DNA from: an uncultured Lachnospiraceae bacterium
GTDB lineage: Bacteria > Bacillota > Clostridia > Lachnospirales > Lachnospiraceae
Direction: 5' to 3'
Length of the DNA: 64,000 nucleotides
NCBI GenBank assembly: GCA_910587715.1
Contig: CAJUMV010000006.1
Span: 41,289 to 105,288, forward strand
Positions 17,921 through 25,919 of the stretch are shown one piece after another. The translations under genes and the position numbers were made by a program. The notes under the pieces were generated by a model. The model was not told where the DNA came from. It was given only the letters and a program-made list of their open reading frames with translations, and made no database searches. Positions within the stretch are counted from its first letter, which is position 1. The number at the start of each line of letters is the position of its first letter.

Positions 17921-19180
17921 ATGGACTATATTGCAAGGACCATGGAAAGCAGACTGGAAAAATACAGCCGGACTTATAAAGCCGTTTTGGTGACGGGTGC
18001 AAGACAGGTTGGGAAATCAACACTGTTAAAGAAGGTTTTTCCCGAGCGAAGATATGTGTCTTTGGACGATCCGTTTTTGGAGGAACAGGCGAAGCAAAAC
18101 GGGGATATGTTTTTGTCTCTGAATCCCGCGCCGGTTACGATTGATGAGGTACAGCGCGCGAAGGAGTTGTTCCGGTATATAAAAATAAAATGTGATGAGT
18201 CGGAGGAAAAGGGACTGTTTTGCCTGTCGGGTTCTCAGCCTTTTCATCTGATGGAAGGTGTGTCGGAGTCGCTGTCGGGGCGGATTGGCATTATCGAGCT
18301 TTCCGGATTGTCCATGCGGGAGCTTTTGGGCGATTCGTTTGACAGACATTTTCTGCCTACCATGGAGTATGTGACAACCAGAAAGGAAACCGTGCGGCGT
18401 CCCTCTAATTTATGGGAGATCATTCATCGTGGGAGTTATCCGGAGATGGCGGATCCTGAAAAAGAGTGGGGTGCGTTTTACGCGGATTATGTCAAGACAT
18501 ATCTGGAGAGAGACGTCCGGGAGCTGGCGGCAGTGCAGGATTTGAATGTGTTCAGGCGGTTTATGATTGCGGCGGCGGCGCGGACAGGGAAAATATTGAA
18601 TTACAGCAATATCGCGTCGGAAATTGGCAAGGATGCCGACACGGTAAAACGGTGGATTTCCATATTGGAAGCGTCGGGCGTGGTTTATCTTTTGGAGCCG
18701 TATGCGTCGAGCGTTTTAAAACGGGCAATCAAAAGCCCGAAACTGTATTTTCGGGATACAGGGCTGGCGTGTTATCTGACGCGATGGCTGACGCCGGAGG
18801 CGCTGGCGTACGGCGCTATGAACGGTGCCATGTTTGAGACCTTCGCCATATCCGAAATCTTAAAGTCCTTTTCTAATGAGGGACTGGACTATCGCTACAT
18901 GGTATCCTATTACAGAGGAAAAGACAAAGACAGGAAAACAGGGGATGGCGGACAGACACAGAAGGAGTCGGAAATTGACTTTGTTATAGAAGAAAACGGC
19001 GTGCTCTACCCTGTAGAGATTAAGATGAACAGTAAGGTAACGGCGGATATGACAGCGGCATTTCAGGTGCTGGACAAAATACCCGAAAAGAAAAGGGGAA
19101 CAGGGGCGGTTCTGTGTACCTGCCCGCAGCCGGGGATGCTGCGGGAGAACGTACTGCAGATTCCTATATGGTACGTTTGA
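17921..19180 (+). CDS. AAA_14/DUF4143 ATP-binding protein
   Basis: A 419-residue ATPase. The N-terminal AAA_14 domain has Walker A GARQVGKST at 26-34 and a Walker B-like VTIDEVQ; the sensor strand reads FCLSGSQ. The C-terminal DUF4143 domain contains the KLYFRDTGLACYL signature and a nuclease-like end with ESEIDFVIEENG followed by VEIKM, the D-ExK pattern of PD-(D/E)XK folds. Many such proteins occur in accessory regions of anaerobes; their role is unsettled, with toxin, defence or DNA-processing roles suggested. It is monocistronic, with its own promoter. Confidence 0.85.
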   Translation: MDYIARTMESRLEKYSRTYKAVLVTGARQVGKSTLLKKVFPERRYVSLDDPFLEEQAKQNGDMFLSLNPAPVTIDEVQRAKELFRYIKIKCDESEEKGLFCLSGSQPFHLMEGVSESLSGRIGIIELSGLSMRELLGDSFDRHFLPTMEYVTTRKETVRRPSNLWEIIHRGSYPEMADPEKEWGAFYADYVKTYLERDVRELAAVQDLNVFRRFMIAAAARTGKILNYSNIASEIGKDADTVKRWISILEASGVVYLLEPYASSVLKRAIKSPKLYFRDTGLACYLTRWLTPEALAYGAMNGAMFETFAISEILKSFSNEGLDYRYMVSYYRGKDKDRKTGDGGQTQKESEIDFVIEENGVLYPVEIKMNSKVTADMTAAFQVLDKIPEKKRGTGAVLCTCPQPGMLRENVLQIPIWYV

Positions 19181-19182
19181 CC

Positions 19183-19211
19183 TTGCATCTTTCCCGAATT
19201 TGTTATATGAT
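19183..19211 (+). promoter_or_regulatory. Sigma-A-type promoter for the 19292 membrane protein
   Basis: TTGCAT (19183-19188), 17-base spacer, TATGAT (19206-19211). Confidence 0.62.
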
Positions 19212-19291
19212 ATTTTTATATTTTCATAGGACAGGCAGAAAAGTCCTTCCAAACGACAGATAGCGTTTACTTTGATGACGGAGGTTACTGT

Positions 19292-19792
19292 ATGAGTGAA
19301 ACATATGTGGAATTGCTGGTAGCGAGAAAGCCATCCGTGTCGATGCGTTTCTTAAAGATGCTGCTTATCATGCTGACGGTGGTTTTCGGATTGATTGGCT
19401 TCCTGACGCCCTTTGTGGTGGGAATGCTGATTGCAATCGTGCTGGGCGGCTGCGCGTATTTTGCGCATATGTACGCGGAGATCGAGTATGAGTACCTGTA
19501 TCTCGACAAGGAGCTGAGCGTCGATAAGGTTCTGGCAAAGACCCGCAGAAAGAAAGCGGGCAGCTATTCGTTGGAGCAGATGGAAATTTTTGCGCCTCTT
19601 AATTCTCACAGACTGGATTCTTATAAAAACCGTCAGATGAAGACGATTGATTACAGCTCGGGCATTGCTGCGCAGCCGGAGCGTCGTTATATGATGATTT
19701 GGAACGGCGACACGAAGCTGATTCTGGAGCCGAATGAGGAGATGGTAAAGGCAATTCAGGGCGTTGCGCCCCGTAAAGTTTTTACGGATTAG
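19292..19792 (+). CDS. Small membrane protein with two helices
   Basis: A 166-residue protein. ATG 19292 follows CGGAGG. Two hydrophobic helices lie at about residues 20-40 and 42-62 (LLIMLTVVFGLIGFL, GMLIAIVLGGCAYFA), followed by a basic cytoplasmic-type domain containing LDKELSVDKVLAKTRRKK and a PERRYMMIWNGD strand. It resembles uncharacterised conserved membrane proteins of Clostridia. It has its own promoter and a terminator right after the stop, so it is monocistronic upstream of guaB. No function can be assigned. Confidence 0.75.
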   Translation: MSETYVELLVARKPSVSMRFLKMLLIMLTVVFGLIGFLTPFVVGMLIAIVLGGCAYFAHMYAEIEYEYLYLDKELSVDKVLAKTRRKKAGSYSLEQMEIFAPLNSHRLDSYKNRQMKTIDYSSGIAAQPERRYMMIWNGDTKLILEPNEEMVKAIQGVAPRKVFTD

Positions 19793-19815
19793 CATAATAA
19801 AGTGGTTGGTGGAAT

Positions 19816-19846
19816 ACTGTCAGTTGAAGGGCTGGCAGTTTTCTTT
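19816..19846 (+). terminator. Rho-independent terminator before guaB
   Basis: Arms ACTGTCAG and CTGGCAGT (one T-G pair) with an 8-base loop, followed by TTTTCTTT. Confidence 0.68.
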
Positions 19847-19896
19847 ACCATATATTTTTACTTACAACCAGCACAGCAAACACAGGAGGAGAGAAG

Positions 19897-21351
19897 ATGG
19901 GTCAGATTATTGGCGAAGGAATTACTTTTGACGACGTGCTCTTAGTGCCGAGCTATTCTCAGGTGATTCCGAATCAGGTGGACTTGACAACGAACCTTAC
20001 AAAGAAGATTCGGCTGAACATTCCCATGATGAGTGCGGGGATGGATACGGTGACCGAGCACAGGATGGCGATTGCCATGGCGAGGCAGGGCGGCATCGGT
20101 ATCATTCACAAAAACATGTCTATAGAAGCGCAGGCGGAGGAAGTAGATAAGGTGAAGCGCTCCGAGAACGGCGTTATCACAGACCCGTTTTCCCTGACGC
20201 CTGAGCATACGCTGGCTGACGCTGACGCGCTGATGGCGAAATTCCGGATATCCGGCGTCCCTATTACGGAAGGTCGGAAGCTTGTCGGTATCATTACCAA
20301 TCGTGACTTAAAATTCGAGACAGATTTCAAGAAAAAAATTAAAGAATCCATGACTTCCGAGAATCTGATCACTGCCAAGGCGGGCATTACGCTGGATCAG
20401 GCGAAAGAAATCCTCGCTAAGGCAAGAAAAGAAAAGCTTCCCATCGTGGATGACGACTACAATCTGGTGGGACTTATCACCATTAAGGATATTGAAAAGA
20501 CCATCAAATATCCGCTTTCGGCAAAGGACAGCCAGGGAAGGCTTCTGTGCGGCGCGGGTGTGGGCATTACCGCCAATGTGCTGGACCGGGTGAGGGAGCT
20601 GATTGCGGCGAAGGTGGACGTGGTTGTGCTGGATTCCGCGCACGGCCATTCTGAGAATGTGCTGAAATGTCTGCGGATGATTAAGGAGAAATATCCGGAT
20701 TTGCAGGTGATTGCCGGCAATGTGGCTACGGGTAAAGGAACGAAGGCGTTGATTGAAGCGGGCGCGGATGCGGTGAAGGTAGGTATCGGTCCCGGCTCTA
20801 TCTGTACGACGCGCGTGGTTGCCGGTATCGGCGTACCGCAGATTACGGCGATTATGCATGCTTATGAGGCGGCGAAAGAGTCCGGCGTGCCGATTATCGC
20901 GGACGGCGGCATTAAGTATTCCGGCGACATGACGAAAGCAATCGCGGCGGGCGGCGACGTCTGCATGATGGGCAGCATGTTTGCAGGCTGTGAGGAGAGT
21001 CCCGGCACTTACGAGCTTTATCAGGGCAGAAAATATAAGGTGTACCGTGGCATGGGTTCTATCGCGGCGATGGAAAATGGCAGTAAGGACCGTTATTTCC
21101 AGACTGACGCCAAGAAGCTGGTGCCGGAGGGCGTGGAAGGACGCGTGGCATACAAGGGCAGCGTGGAGGATACGGTGTTCCAGCTGATGGGCGGCTTGCG
21201 CTCCGGTATGGGATATTGCGGAACGAGAACGATTGAGGAGTTAAAGCAGAACGGTCAGTTCGTGAAGATTTCAGCGGCGTCGCTGAAGGAAAGCCATCCG
21301 CATGATATTCATATCACGAAAGAGGCGCCGAACTATTCCGTCGATGAATAA
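19897..21351 (+). CDS. guaB: IMP dehydrogenase
   Basis: A 484-residue enzyme that oxidises IMP to XMP with NAD+, the first committed step of GMP synthesis. The catalytic loop is GSICTTRVVAG with Cys303. Two CBS domains are inserted between about residues 90 and 205 (GVPITEGRKLVGIITNRD, then KLPIVDDDYNLVGLITIKD). The flap region carries YRGMGSIAAM. Length and order match bacterial IMPDH. AGGAGGAGAG precedes the ATG. It neighbours purine genes downstream, separated by a long palindrome that may end or process the transcript. Confidence 0.96.
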   Translation: MGQIIGEGITFDDVLLVPSYSQVIPNQVDLTTNLTKKIRLNIPMMSAGMDTVTEHRMAIAMARQGGIGIIHKNMSIEAQAEEVDKVKRSENGVITDPFSLTPEHTLADADALMAKFRISGVPITEGRKLVGIITNRDLKFETDFKKKIKESMTSENLITAKAGITLDQAKEILAKARKEKLPIVDDDYNLVGLITIKDIEKTIKYPLSAKDSQGRLLCGAGVGITANVLDRVRELIAAKVDVVVLDSAHGHSENVLKCLRMIKEKYPDLQVIAGNVATGKGTKALIEAGADAVKVGIGPGSICTTRVVAGIGVPQITAIMHAYEAAKESGVPIIADGGIKYSGDMTKAIAAGGDVCMMGSMFAGCEESPGTYELYQGRKYKVYRGMGSIAAMENGSKDRYFQTDAKKLVPEGVEGRVAYKGSVEDTVFQLMGGLRSGMGYCGTRTIEELKQNGQFVKISAASLKESHPHDIHITKEAPNYSVDE

Positions 21352-21363
21352 GGTTATCGGTGG

Positions 21364-21488
21364 GCACATTGTATATTCCAACGCAGACCCGCTTTCGCTT
21401 CGCAAAAAGCGCAACGGCACTAAGCTCGAAAGAACCTCGCTAAGTACCGGCGCATTTTGAGAGTCTGCTTATGGATTATACAATGCAC
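21364..21488 (+). repeat. Large imperfect palindrome, copy 1 (after guaB)
   Basis: Outer arms ATTGTATATTCC (21368-21379) and GGATTATACAAT (21473-21484) pair with one mismatch; inside them GCAGAC (21383) pairs with GTCTGC (21463), and a core stem uses GCGC...GGCGC and ACTAAGC...GCTAAGT. Columns 21391-21480 align without gaps to 23491-23580, with about 64 of 90 positions equal by hand count. It may be a structured 3' UTR, an attenuator/terminator or a mobile repeat. Confidence 0.75.
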
Positions 21489-21545
21489 GCAATACAGAAT
21501 CTAATAATGAGATACGAGGAATAGTAGGAAAGGAAATAATTGCAT

Positions 21546-22259
21546 ATGGAAAAGAAAAAATTGGCGCAGGAGCTCGCCGGGAACGCGTACCCGGGGCGGG
21601 GGATTGTGATTGGGAAATCGGCGGACGGCGCGTATGCGGTGACGGCATATTTTATTATGGGACGCAGCGGCAACAGCAGGAACCGGGTGTTTGTGGAGGA
21701 TGGCGAGGGTATCCGCACGCAGGCGTTTGACCCCTCCAAGCTGGAGGATCCGAGTCTGATTATCTATGCGCCGGTGCGGGTTTTGGGTAATAAGACCATT
21801 GTCACGAACGGAGACCAGACGGATACGATTTACGAGCTGATGGACAGGCAGCAGACCTTTGAGCAGGCGCTGCGCACGAGGGAATTTGAGCCGGATGCGC
21901 CCAACTACACGCCGCGCATTTCAGGCATCATGCATCTGGAGAACGGCAGCTACAATTATGCCATGTCCATTTTAAAGAGCAATAACGGGGATTCGTCTTC
22001 CTGCAATCGTTATACCTTTGCGTATGAGAATCCGAAAGCGGGAGAGGGCAGATTCCTACATACTTATATGGGGGATGGCAATCCGCTTCCCAGCTTTGAA
22101 GGTGAGCCGACGCTTGTGGGCATTGGGGGCAGTATCGACGAGTTTACGAAGACGGTTTGGGAGAATCTGAACGAGGACAATAAGGTGTCGCTGTTTGTGC
22201 GGTATATTGAGATTGCTACGGGGAAATACGAGACGAGGATTATCAATAAAAACCAATAG
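21546..22259 (+). CDS. purO: PurO-type IMP cyclohydrolase
   Basis: A 237-residue protein of the archaeal-type IMP cyclohydrolase family (PF07826), which closes FAICAR to IMP. Family features are the NPYPGRG-like start NAYPGRGIVIG, the YFIMGRS segment and a central CNRYTFAYENPKAGEG region. The next gene encodes AICAR transformylase alone, so together they replace bifunctional PurH. ATG 21546 is chosen; TTG 21540 is closer to the AAAGGA site and could be used. It is separated from guaB by the palindrome and from the transformylase by only 10 bases. Confidence 0.85.
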   Translation: MEKKKLAQELAGNAYPGRGIVIGKSADGAYAVTAYFIMGRSGNSRNRVFVEDGEGIRTQAFDPSKLEDPSLIIYAPVRVLGNKTIVTNGDQTDTIYELMDRQQTFEQALRTREFEPDAPNYTPRISGIMHLENGSYNYAMSILKSNNGDSSSCNRYTFAYENPKAGEGRFLHTYMGDGNPLPSFEGEPTLVGIGGSIDEFTKTVWENLNEDNKVSLFVRYIEIATGKYETRIINKNQ

Positions 22260-22269
22260 GAGAGAAACG

Positions 22270-23448
22270 ATGAACGAACTGGAATTGAAATACGGCTGTA
22301 ACCCGAATCAGAAGCCGTCCCGCATTTTTATGGCGGACGGGAGCAAGCTGCCGATTCAGGTGTTGAACGGCAGACCGGGATATATTAACTTTTTGGATGC
22401 GTTTAACGGCTGGCAGCTGGTCAGCGAGTTAAAAAAAGCCACGGGGCTTCCGGCGGCGACTTCCTTTAAGCATGTATCCCCAGCCGGGGCGGCGGTAGGT
22501 CTTCCCTTAGAGGAGACTTTGGCAAAGATTTATTGGGTAGATGACCTTGGCGAGCTTTCACCGTTGGCGTGCGCTTACGCCAGAGCAAGAGGCGCGGACC
22601 GAATGAGCTCCTTCGGTGATTTTATTGCCCTCTCCGATGTGTGTGACGTAGATACGGCGCGTTTGATCAAGCGGGAGGTTTCGGACGGCGTGATTGCGCC
22701 GGGCTATGAACCGGAAGCGTTGGAGATTTTGAAAGCGAAGAAAAAGGGCGCCTACAATGTGATTCAGATTGATGAGAGCTATGTGCCCGCGCCGATTGAG
22801 GTGAAGCAGGTGTACGGCATCAGCTTTGAGCAGGGCAGGAACGAGCTGAAAATCGCCGATGCGTTCTTTGACAATATCGTGACGAAGGAAAAGGAGCTGC
22901 CGAAGCAGGCGAAGATTGATCTGGCGATTGCCATGATTACGCTGAAATATACGCAGTCCAATTCCGTCTGCTTCGTGAAGGATGGGCAGGCAATCGGTAT
23001 CGGCGCGGGGCAGCAGTCCAGAATTCACTGCACGAGACTGGCGGGCACAAAGGCGGACAACTGGTTCCTGAGACAGTCTCCGCAGGTGCTCGAGTTGCAA
23101 TTTGTGGACGGCATTGGCAGGGCGGACAGAGACAATGCCATTGACCTCTATATTGGCGAAGATTACATGGATGTGCTGGCGGACGGCGCATGGCAGAAGA
23201 TATTCAAGGTGAAGCCGGAAGTGTTTACGGCGGAGAAGAAGCGCGCGTGGCTGGATCGGATGAGCGGCGTGGCGCTCGGCTCGGATGCGTTTTTCCCGTT
23301 TGGGGACAATATCGAGCGCGCCCACAGAAGCGGCGTGCAGTATGTGGCGCAGCCCGGCGGTTCGGTGCGGGACGACAATGTAATCGAGGTGTGCGATAAG
23401 TATGGGATGACAATGTGCTTTACGGGGATACGGCTGTTCCATCATTGA
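22270..23448 (+). CDS. purH: AICAR transformylase lacking the cyclohydrolase domain
   Basis: A 392-residue enzyme that transfers the formyl group of 10-formyl-THF to AICAR, the ninth step of IMP synthesis. The family's start KYGCNPNQKPSR and catalytic Lys-His pair in SFKHVSPAGAAVG (K67, H68) are present. The N-terminal IMP cyclohydrolase domain (about 200 residues) of usual PurH is missing, and a PurO-type gene lies directly upstream. ATG 22270 follows GGAGAG; the frame stays open upstream but overlaps the previous gene. A large palindrome follows the stop. Confidence 0.9.
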   Translation: MNELELKYGCNPNQKPSRIFMADGSKLPIQVLNGRPGYINFLDAFNGWQLVSELKKATGLPAATSFKHVSPAGAAVGLPLEETLAKIYWVDDLGELSPLACAYARARGADRMSSFGDFIALSDVCDVDTARLIKREVSDGVIAPGYEPEALEILKAKKKGAYNVIQIDESYVPAPIEVKQVYGISFEQGRNELKIADAFFDNIVTKEKELPKQAKIDLAIAMITLKYTQSNSVCFVKDGQAIGIGAGQQSRIHCTRLAGTKADNWFLRQSPQVLELQFVDGIGRADRDNAIDLYIGEDYMDVLADGAWQKIFKVKPEVFTAEKKRAWLDRMSGVALGSDAFFPFGDNIERAHRSGVQYVAQPGGSVRDDNVIEVCDKYGMTMCFTGIRLFHH

Positions 23449-23458
23449 TAGACCGGAC

Positions 23459-23593
23459 GCGCGGGTGGAAGATGATTTCACCGTCGCCGCGCTTTCGCTC
23501 CGTTCCAAACGTAATGGTACTAAGCTCGATAAGACCTCGCTAAGTACCAACGTTTTTCAAGGGGCTCCTTATGAAATCATCTTCCGCCCACGC
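23459..23593 (+). repeat. Large imperfect palindrome, copy 2 (after the AICAR transformylase)
   Basis: Outer arms of 22 bases, 23459-23480 and 23572-23593, pair with one mismatch and one G-T pair; 14 bases (GGAAGATGATTTCA with its complement) are perfect. The core GGTACTAAGC...GCTAAGTACC is a 10-bp stem with one A-A mismatch, flanked by AAACGT...ACGTTT. The core matches copy 1 while the outer arms are unrelated in sequence yet still self-complementary. Confidence 0.78.
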
Positions 23594-23660
23594 TGGTTAT
23601 CGTACAAATTTGGATGTGATGAAACAGCGGGGAAGATGATATAAAAAAAGCGGGAGGAAA

Positions 23661-23689
23661 TTGAAAATTTAAGGTATTAGTGGTATGAT
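23661..23689 (+). promoter_or_regulatory. Sigma-A-type promoter for ptb-buk
   Basis: TTGAAA (23661-23666), 17-base spacer, TATGAT (23684-23689), 56 bases before the ptb ATG. Confidence 0.72.
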
Positions 23690-23744
23690 TTAATAGTTGA
23701 AAAAAACATTTATATAAAAAAGATAAAGGAGTGGAAAAGGGACA

Positions 23745-24665
23745 ATGAGTAAGAGCTTTGAGGATTTGTTATCGAAGGTTTCCGAGTGTGAGATGAAGAA
23801 GGTGGCTGTGGCTGTGGCGCAGGACAGCGCGGTGCTGGAGGCTGTGGCGGCTGCGAAGGAGCGGGGTATCGCGGAGGCGATTCTTGTGGGCGACGCTGAC
23901 AAGATCAAAGAGGTGGCGGAGGCTGACAAGGTAGATATCAGCGGTTTCGAGATCATTGACGAGAAGGATAACTATGAAGCGGCTTTGAAAGCAGTCAAGC
24001 TGGTGCACGAGGGCAGAGCGGATATGTATATGAAGGGTCTGATTGATACGAAATCCTTCTTAAAGAGCGTGCTGGACAAAGAAGTGGGCTTGAGAACGGG
24101 CAAGGCTTTGTCTCATGTGTGTGTGTTTGAGGTGGAGGGGATCGATCATCTCCTGTTTTTGACGGACGTTGCTTTTATGACATACCCTACGCTGGAAGAT
24201 AAGGTGCATATCATCGAGAATACGGTGGATGTATGTCATGCCTGCGGCATTCCGAATCCGAAGGTGGCTCCCCTTGCGGCAGTTGAGGTGGTGAATCCCA
24301 AGATGCCTGTTACGGTGGAAGCTGACGAATTGACGAAGATGTGCGCGGAAGGCAAGATTACAGGCTGCGTTGTGGACGGTCCTCTCTCTCTTGATTTGGC
24401 GATCGACCCTGAAGCGGCGAAGCATAAGGGCGCGGAAGGCAGAAAAATTGTGGGCGACGCGGATGTCCTGCTGTTCCCCGACATTCATGCCGGCAACCTC
24501 GTTTACAAGTGTCTGGTACATACGGCAAAGGTGAAGAATGGCAATATTCTGACGGGCACGAAGGCTCCGGTTATCCTGACTTCCCGTTCCGATGATTTTG
24601 AGACAAAGGTAAATTCCCTTGCGCTCGGCGCGGTGATGGCAGGCGCGATGGCGAAAATGAATTAG
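23745..24665 (+). CDS. ptb: Phosphate butyryltransferase
   Basis: A 306-residue member of the phosphate acetyl/butyryltransferase family that converts butyryl-CoA and phosphate to butyryl phosphate. Visible family segments are the YMKGLIDTKSFLKSV loop, the LLFLTDVAFMTYPTLEDK region and GCVVDGPLSLDLAIDPEAA. The butyrate kinase gene starts 11 bases later with AGGAGG between, giving the classical ptb-buk operon for ATP formation in butyrate fermentation. An upstream promoter is strong. A closely related phosphate acyltransferase substrate cannot be excluded. Confidence 0.92.
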   Translation: MSKSFEDLLSKVSECEMKKVAVAVAQDSAVLEAVAAAKERGIAEAILVGDADKIKEVAEADKVDISGFEIIDEKDNYEAALKAVKLVHEGRADMYMKGLIDTKSFLKSVLDKEVGLRTGKALSHVCVFEVEGIDHLLFLTDVAFMTYPTLEDKVHIIENTVDVCHACGIPNPKVAPLAAVEVVNPKMPVTVEADELTKMCAEGKITGCVVDGPLSLDLAIDPEAAKHKGAEGRKIVGDADVLLFPDIHAGNLVYKCLVHTAKVKNGNILTGTKAPVILTSRSDDFETKVNSLALGAVMAGAMAKMN

Positions 24666-24675
24666 GAGGTGCAAA

Positions 24676-25743
24676 ATGGCTATCAAAAGTTTAATTATCA
24701 ATCCCGGTTCCACATCCACAAAGATTGGTGTGTTTGAGGATGAAACTCTCCTGTTCGAGGAGACTTTGAGACACTCCACGGAAGAGATATCACAGTATGC
24801 GACGATTTTTGACCAGAAGGATTTCCGCAAAAAAATCATTACGGATTTATTGAAAGAGAAAAATTTTGATGTGAATTCCTTAAATATGGTCGTGGGCAGG
24901 GGCGGTATGTTAAAGCCGATTCAGGGCGGCACATACGCTGTGACTGACGATTTGTTAGAGGACTTAAAGGTCGGTGTACAGGGACAGCACGCTTCCAATC
25001 TGGGAGGCATTTTGGCAAGAGAGATTGCTGATTCCATCGGTGTTCCTTCTTATATTGTAGACCCGGTGGTGGTAGACGAACTTGTCCCTGCGGCAAGATA
25101 TTCCGGTATGGCGGAGATCCCCCGCGGCAGTATCTTCCATGCGTTGAATCAGAAAGCGGTGGCGAAAAGATATGCGGCTGAAAACGGGAAACCTTACGAG
25201 TCGCTGCGTCTGATTGTCGTTCATATGGGCGGCGGCGTATCCGTGGGTGCGCATGAGGGCGGCAAAGTCGTTGATGTTTTCAGCGCTTTTGACGGCGACG
25301 GCGCTTTTTCGCCGGAGCGTGCGGGCGGTGTTCCCTGCGGTGCCCTCGTAAAACTTTGTTTCTCTGGGAAATATACAGAAAAAGAGATTTACGCGAAGCT
25401 CATCGGCAAGGGCGGCTTCAATGCTTACTGCGGCACCAACGACATGCGCGATGTAGAGAAAATGGTGCAGAACGGCGATAAGAAAGCCGAGGAGGTCAGA
25501 GAAGCATTCATCACCCAGATAGCAAAGGATATCGGCGCTATGGCATGTGTCCTTAAGGGCAAGGTGGACCAGATTATCGTGACCGGCGGCATTGCATATG
25601 ACAAGGTGGTAGTCGGAGGGCTTAAGGAAAAGGCGGAGTGGATCGCTCCCATGACCGTATATCCCGGCGAGGATGAGCTGACGGCTCTGGCGCAGGGCGG
25701 CTTGCGTGTTCTGCGCGGCGAGGAAGAATTACAGGTATATTAA
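24676..25743 (+). CDS. buk: Butyrate kinase
   Basis: A 355-residue ASKHA-fold kinase that forms ATP and butyrate from butyryl phosphate. NPGSTSTKIGVF at 9-20 is the phosphate-1 loop, HMGGGVSVGAH the central signature and IIVTGGIAYDK the adenosine motif. The length matches Buk rather than acetate kinase (about 400). It is cotranscribed with ptb and ends before a strong terminator. Confidence 0.94.
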   Translation: MAIKSLIINPGSTSTKIGVFEDETLLFEETLRHSTEEISQYATIFDQKDFRKKIITDLLKEKNFDVNSLNMVVGRGGMLKPIQGGTYAVTDDLLEDLKVGVQGQHASNLGGILAREIADSIGVPSYIVDPVVVDELVPAARYSGMAEIPRGSIFHALNQKAVAKRYAAENGKPYESLRLIVVHMGGGVSVGAHEGGKVVDVFSAFDGDGAFSPERAGGVPCGALVKLCFSGKYTEKEIYAKLIGKGGFNAYCGTNDMRDVEKMVQNGDKKAEEVREAFITQIAKDIGAMACVLKGKVDQIIVTGGIAYDKVVVGGLKEKAEWIAPMTVYPGEDELTALAQGGLRVLRGEEELQVY

Positions 25744-25774
25744 GAAACGGAATCCCCATCAGAGTATGGGGCGG

Positions 25775-25810
25775 CGGAGGGGCAGGAAAACAGGCTCCTC
25801 CGTTTTGCTT
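25775..25810 (+). terminator. Rho-independent terminator after buk
   Basis: Nine-base arms CGGAGGGGC and GCTCCTCCG (one G-T pair) with a 10-base loop, followed by TTTTGCTT. Confidence 0.8.
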
Positions 25811-25837
25811 GAATTTGCCCCCTGCATCTGGTAAAAT
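25809..25837 (+). promoter_or_regulatory. Possible secA promoter
   Basis: TTGAAT (25809-25814), 17-base spacer, TAAAAT (25832-25837); it overlaps the end of the buk terminator tail. Confidence 0.5.
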
Positions 25838-25919
25838 ATAGTTTAGTGTTTTGTTATGGTGGGGATTTTTTGAGAGAAAGGCATGTGCAGATTAAAAGGC
25901 ACACAGGAATAGGAAGACT

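Noticed and set aside
22558..23550. Minus-strand frame opposite the AICAR transformylase
   Set aside because: Shadow of a conserved enzyme; its end runs through the palindrome, giving a false tail.
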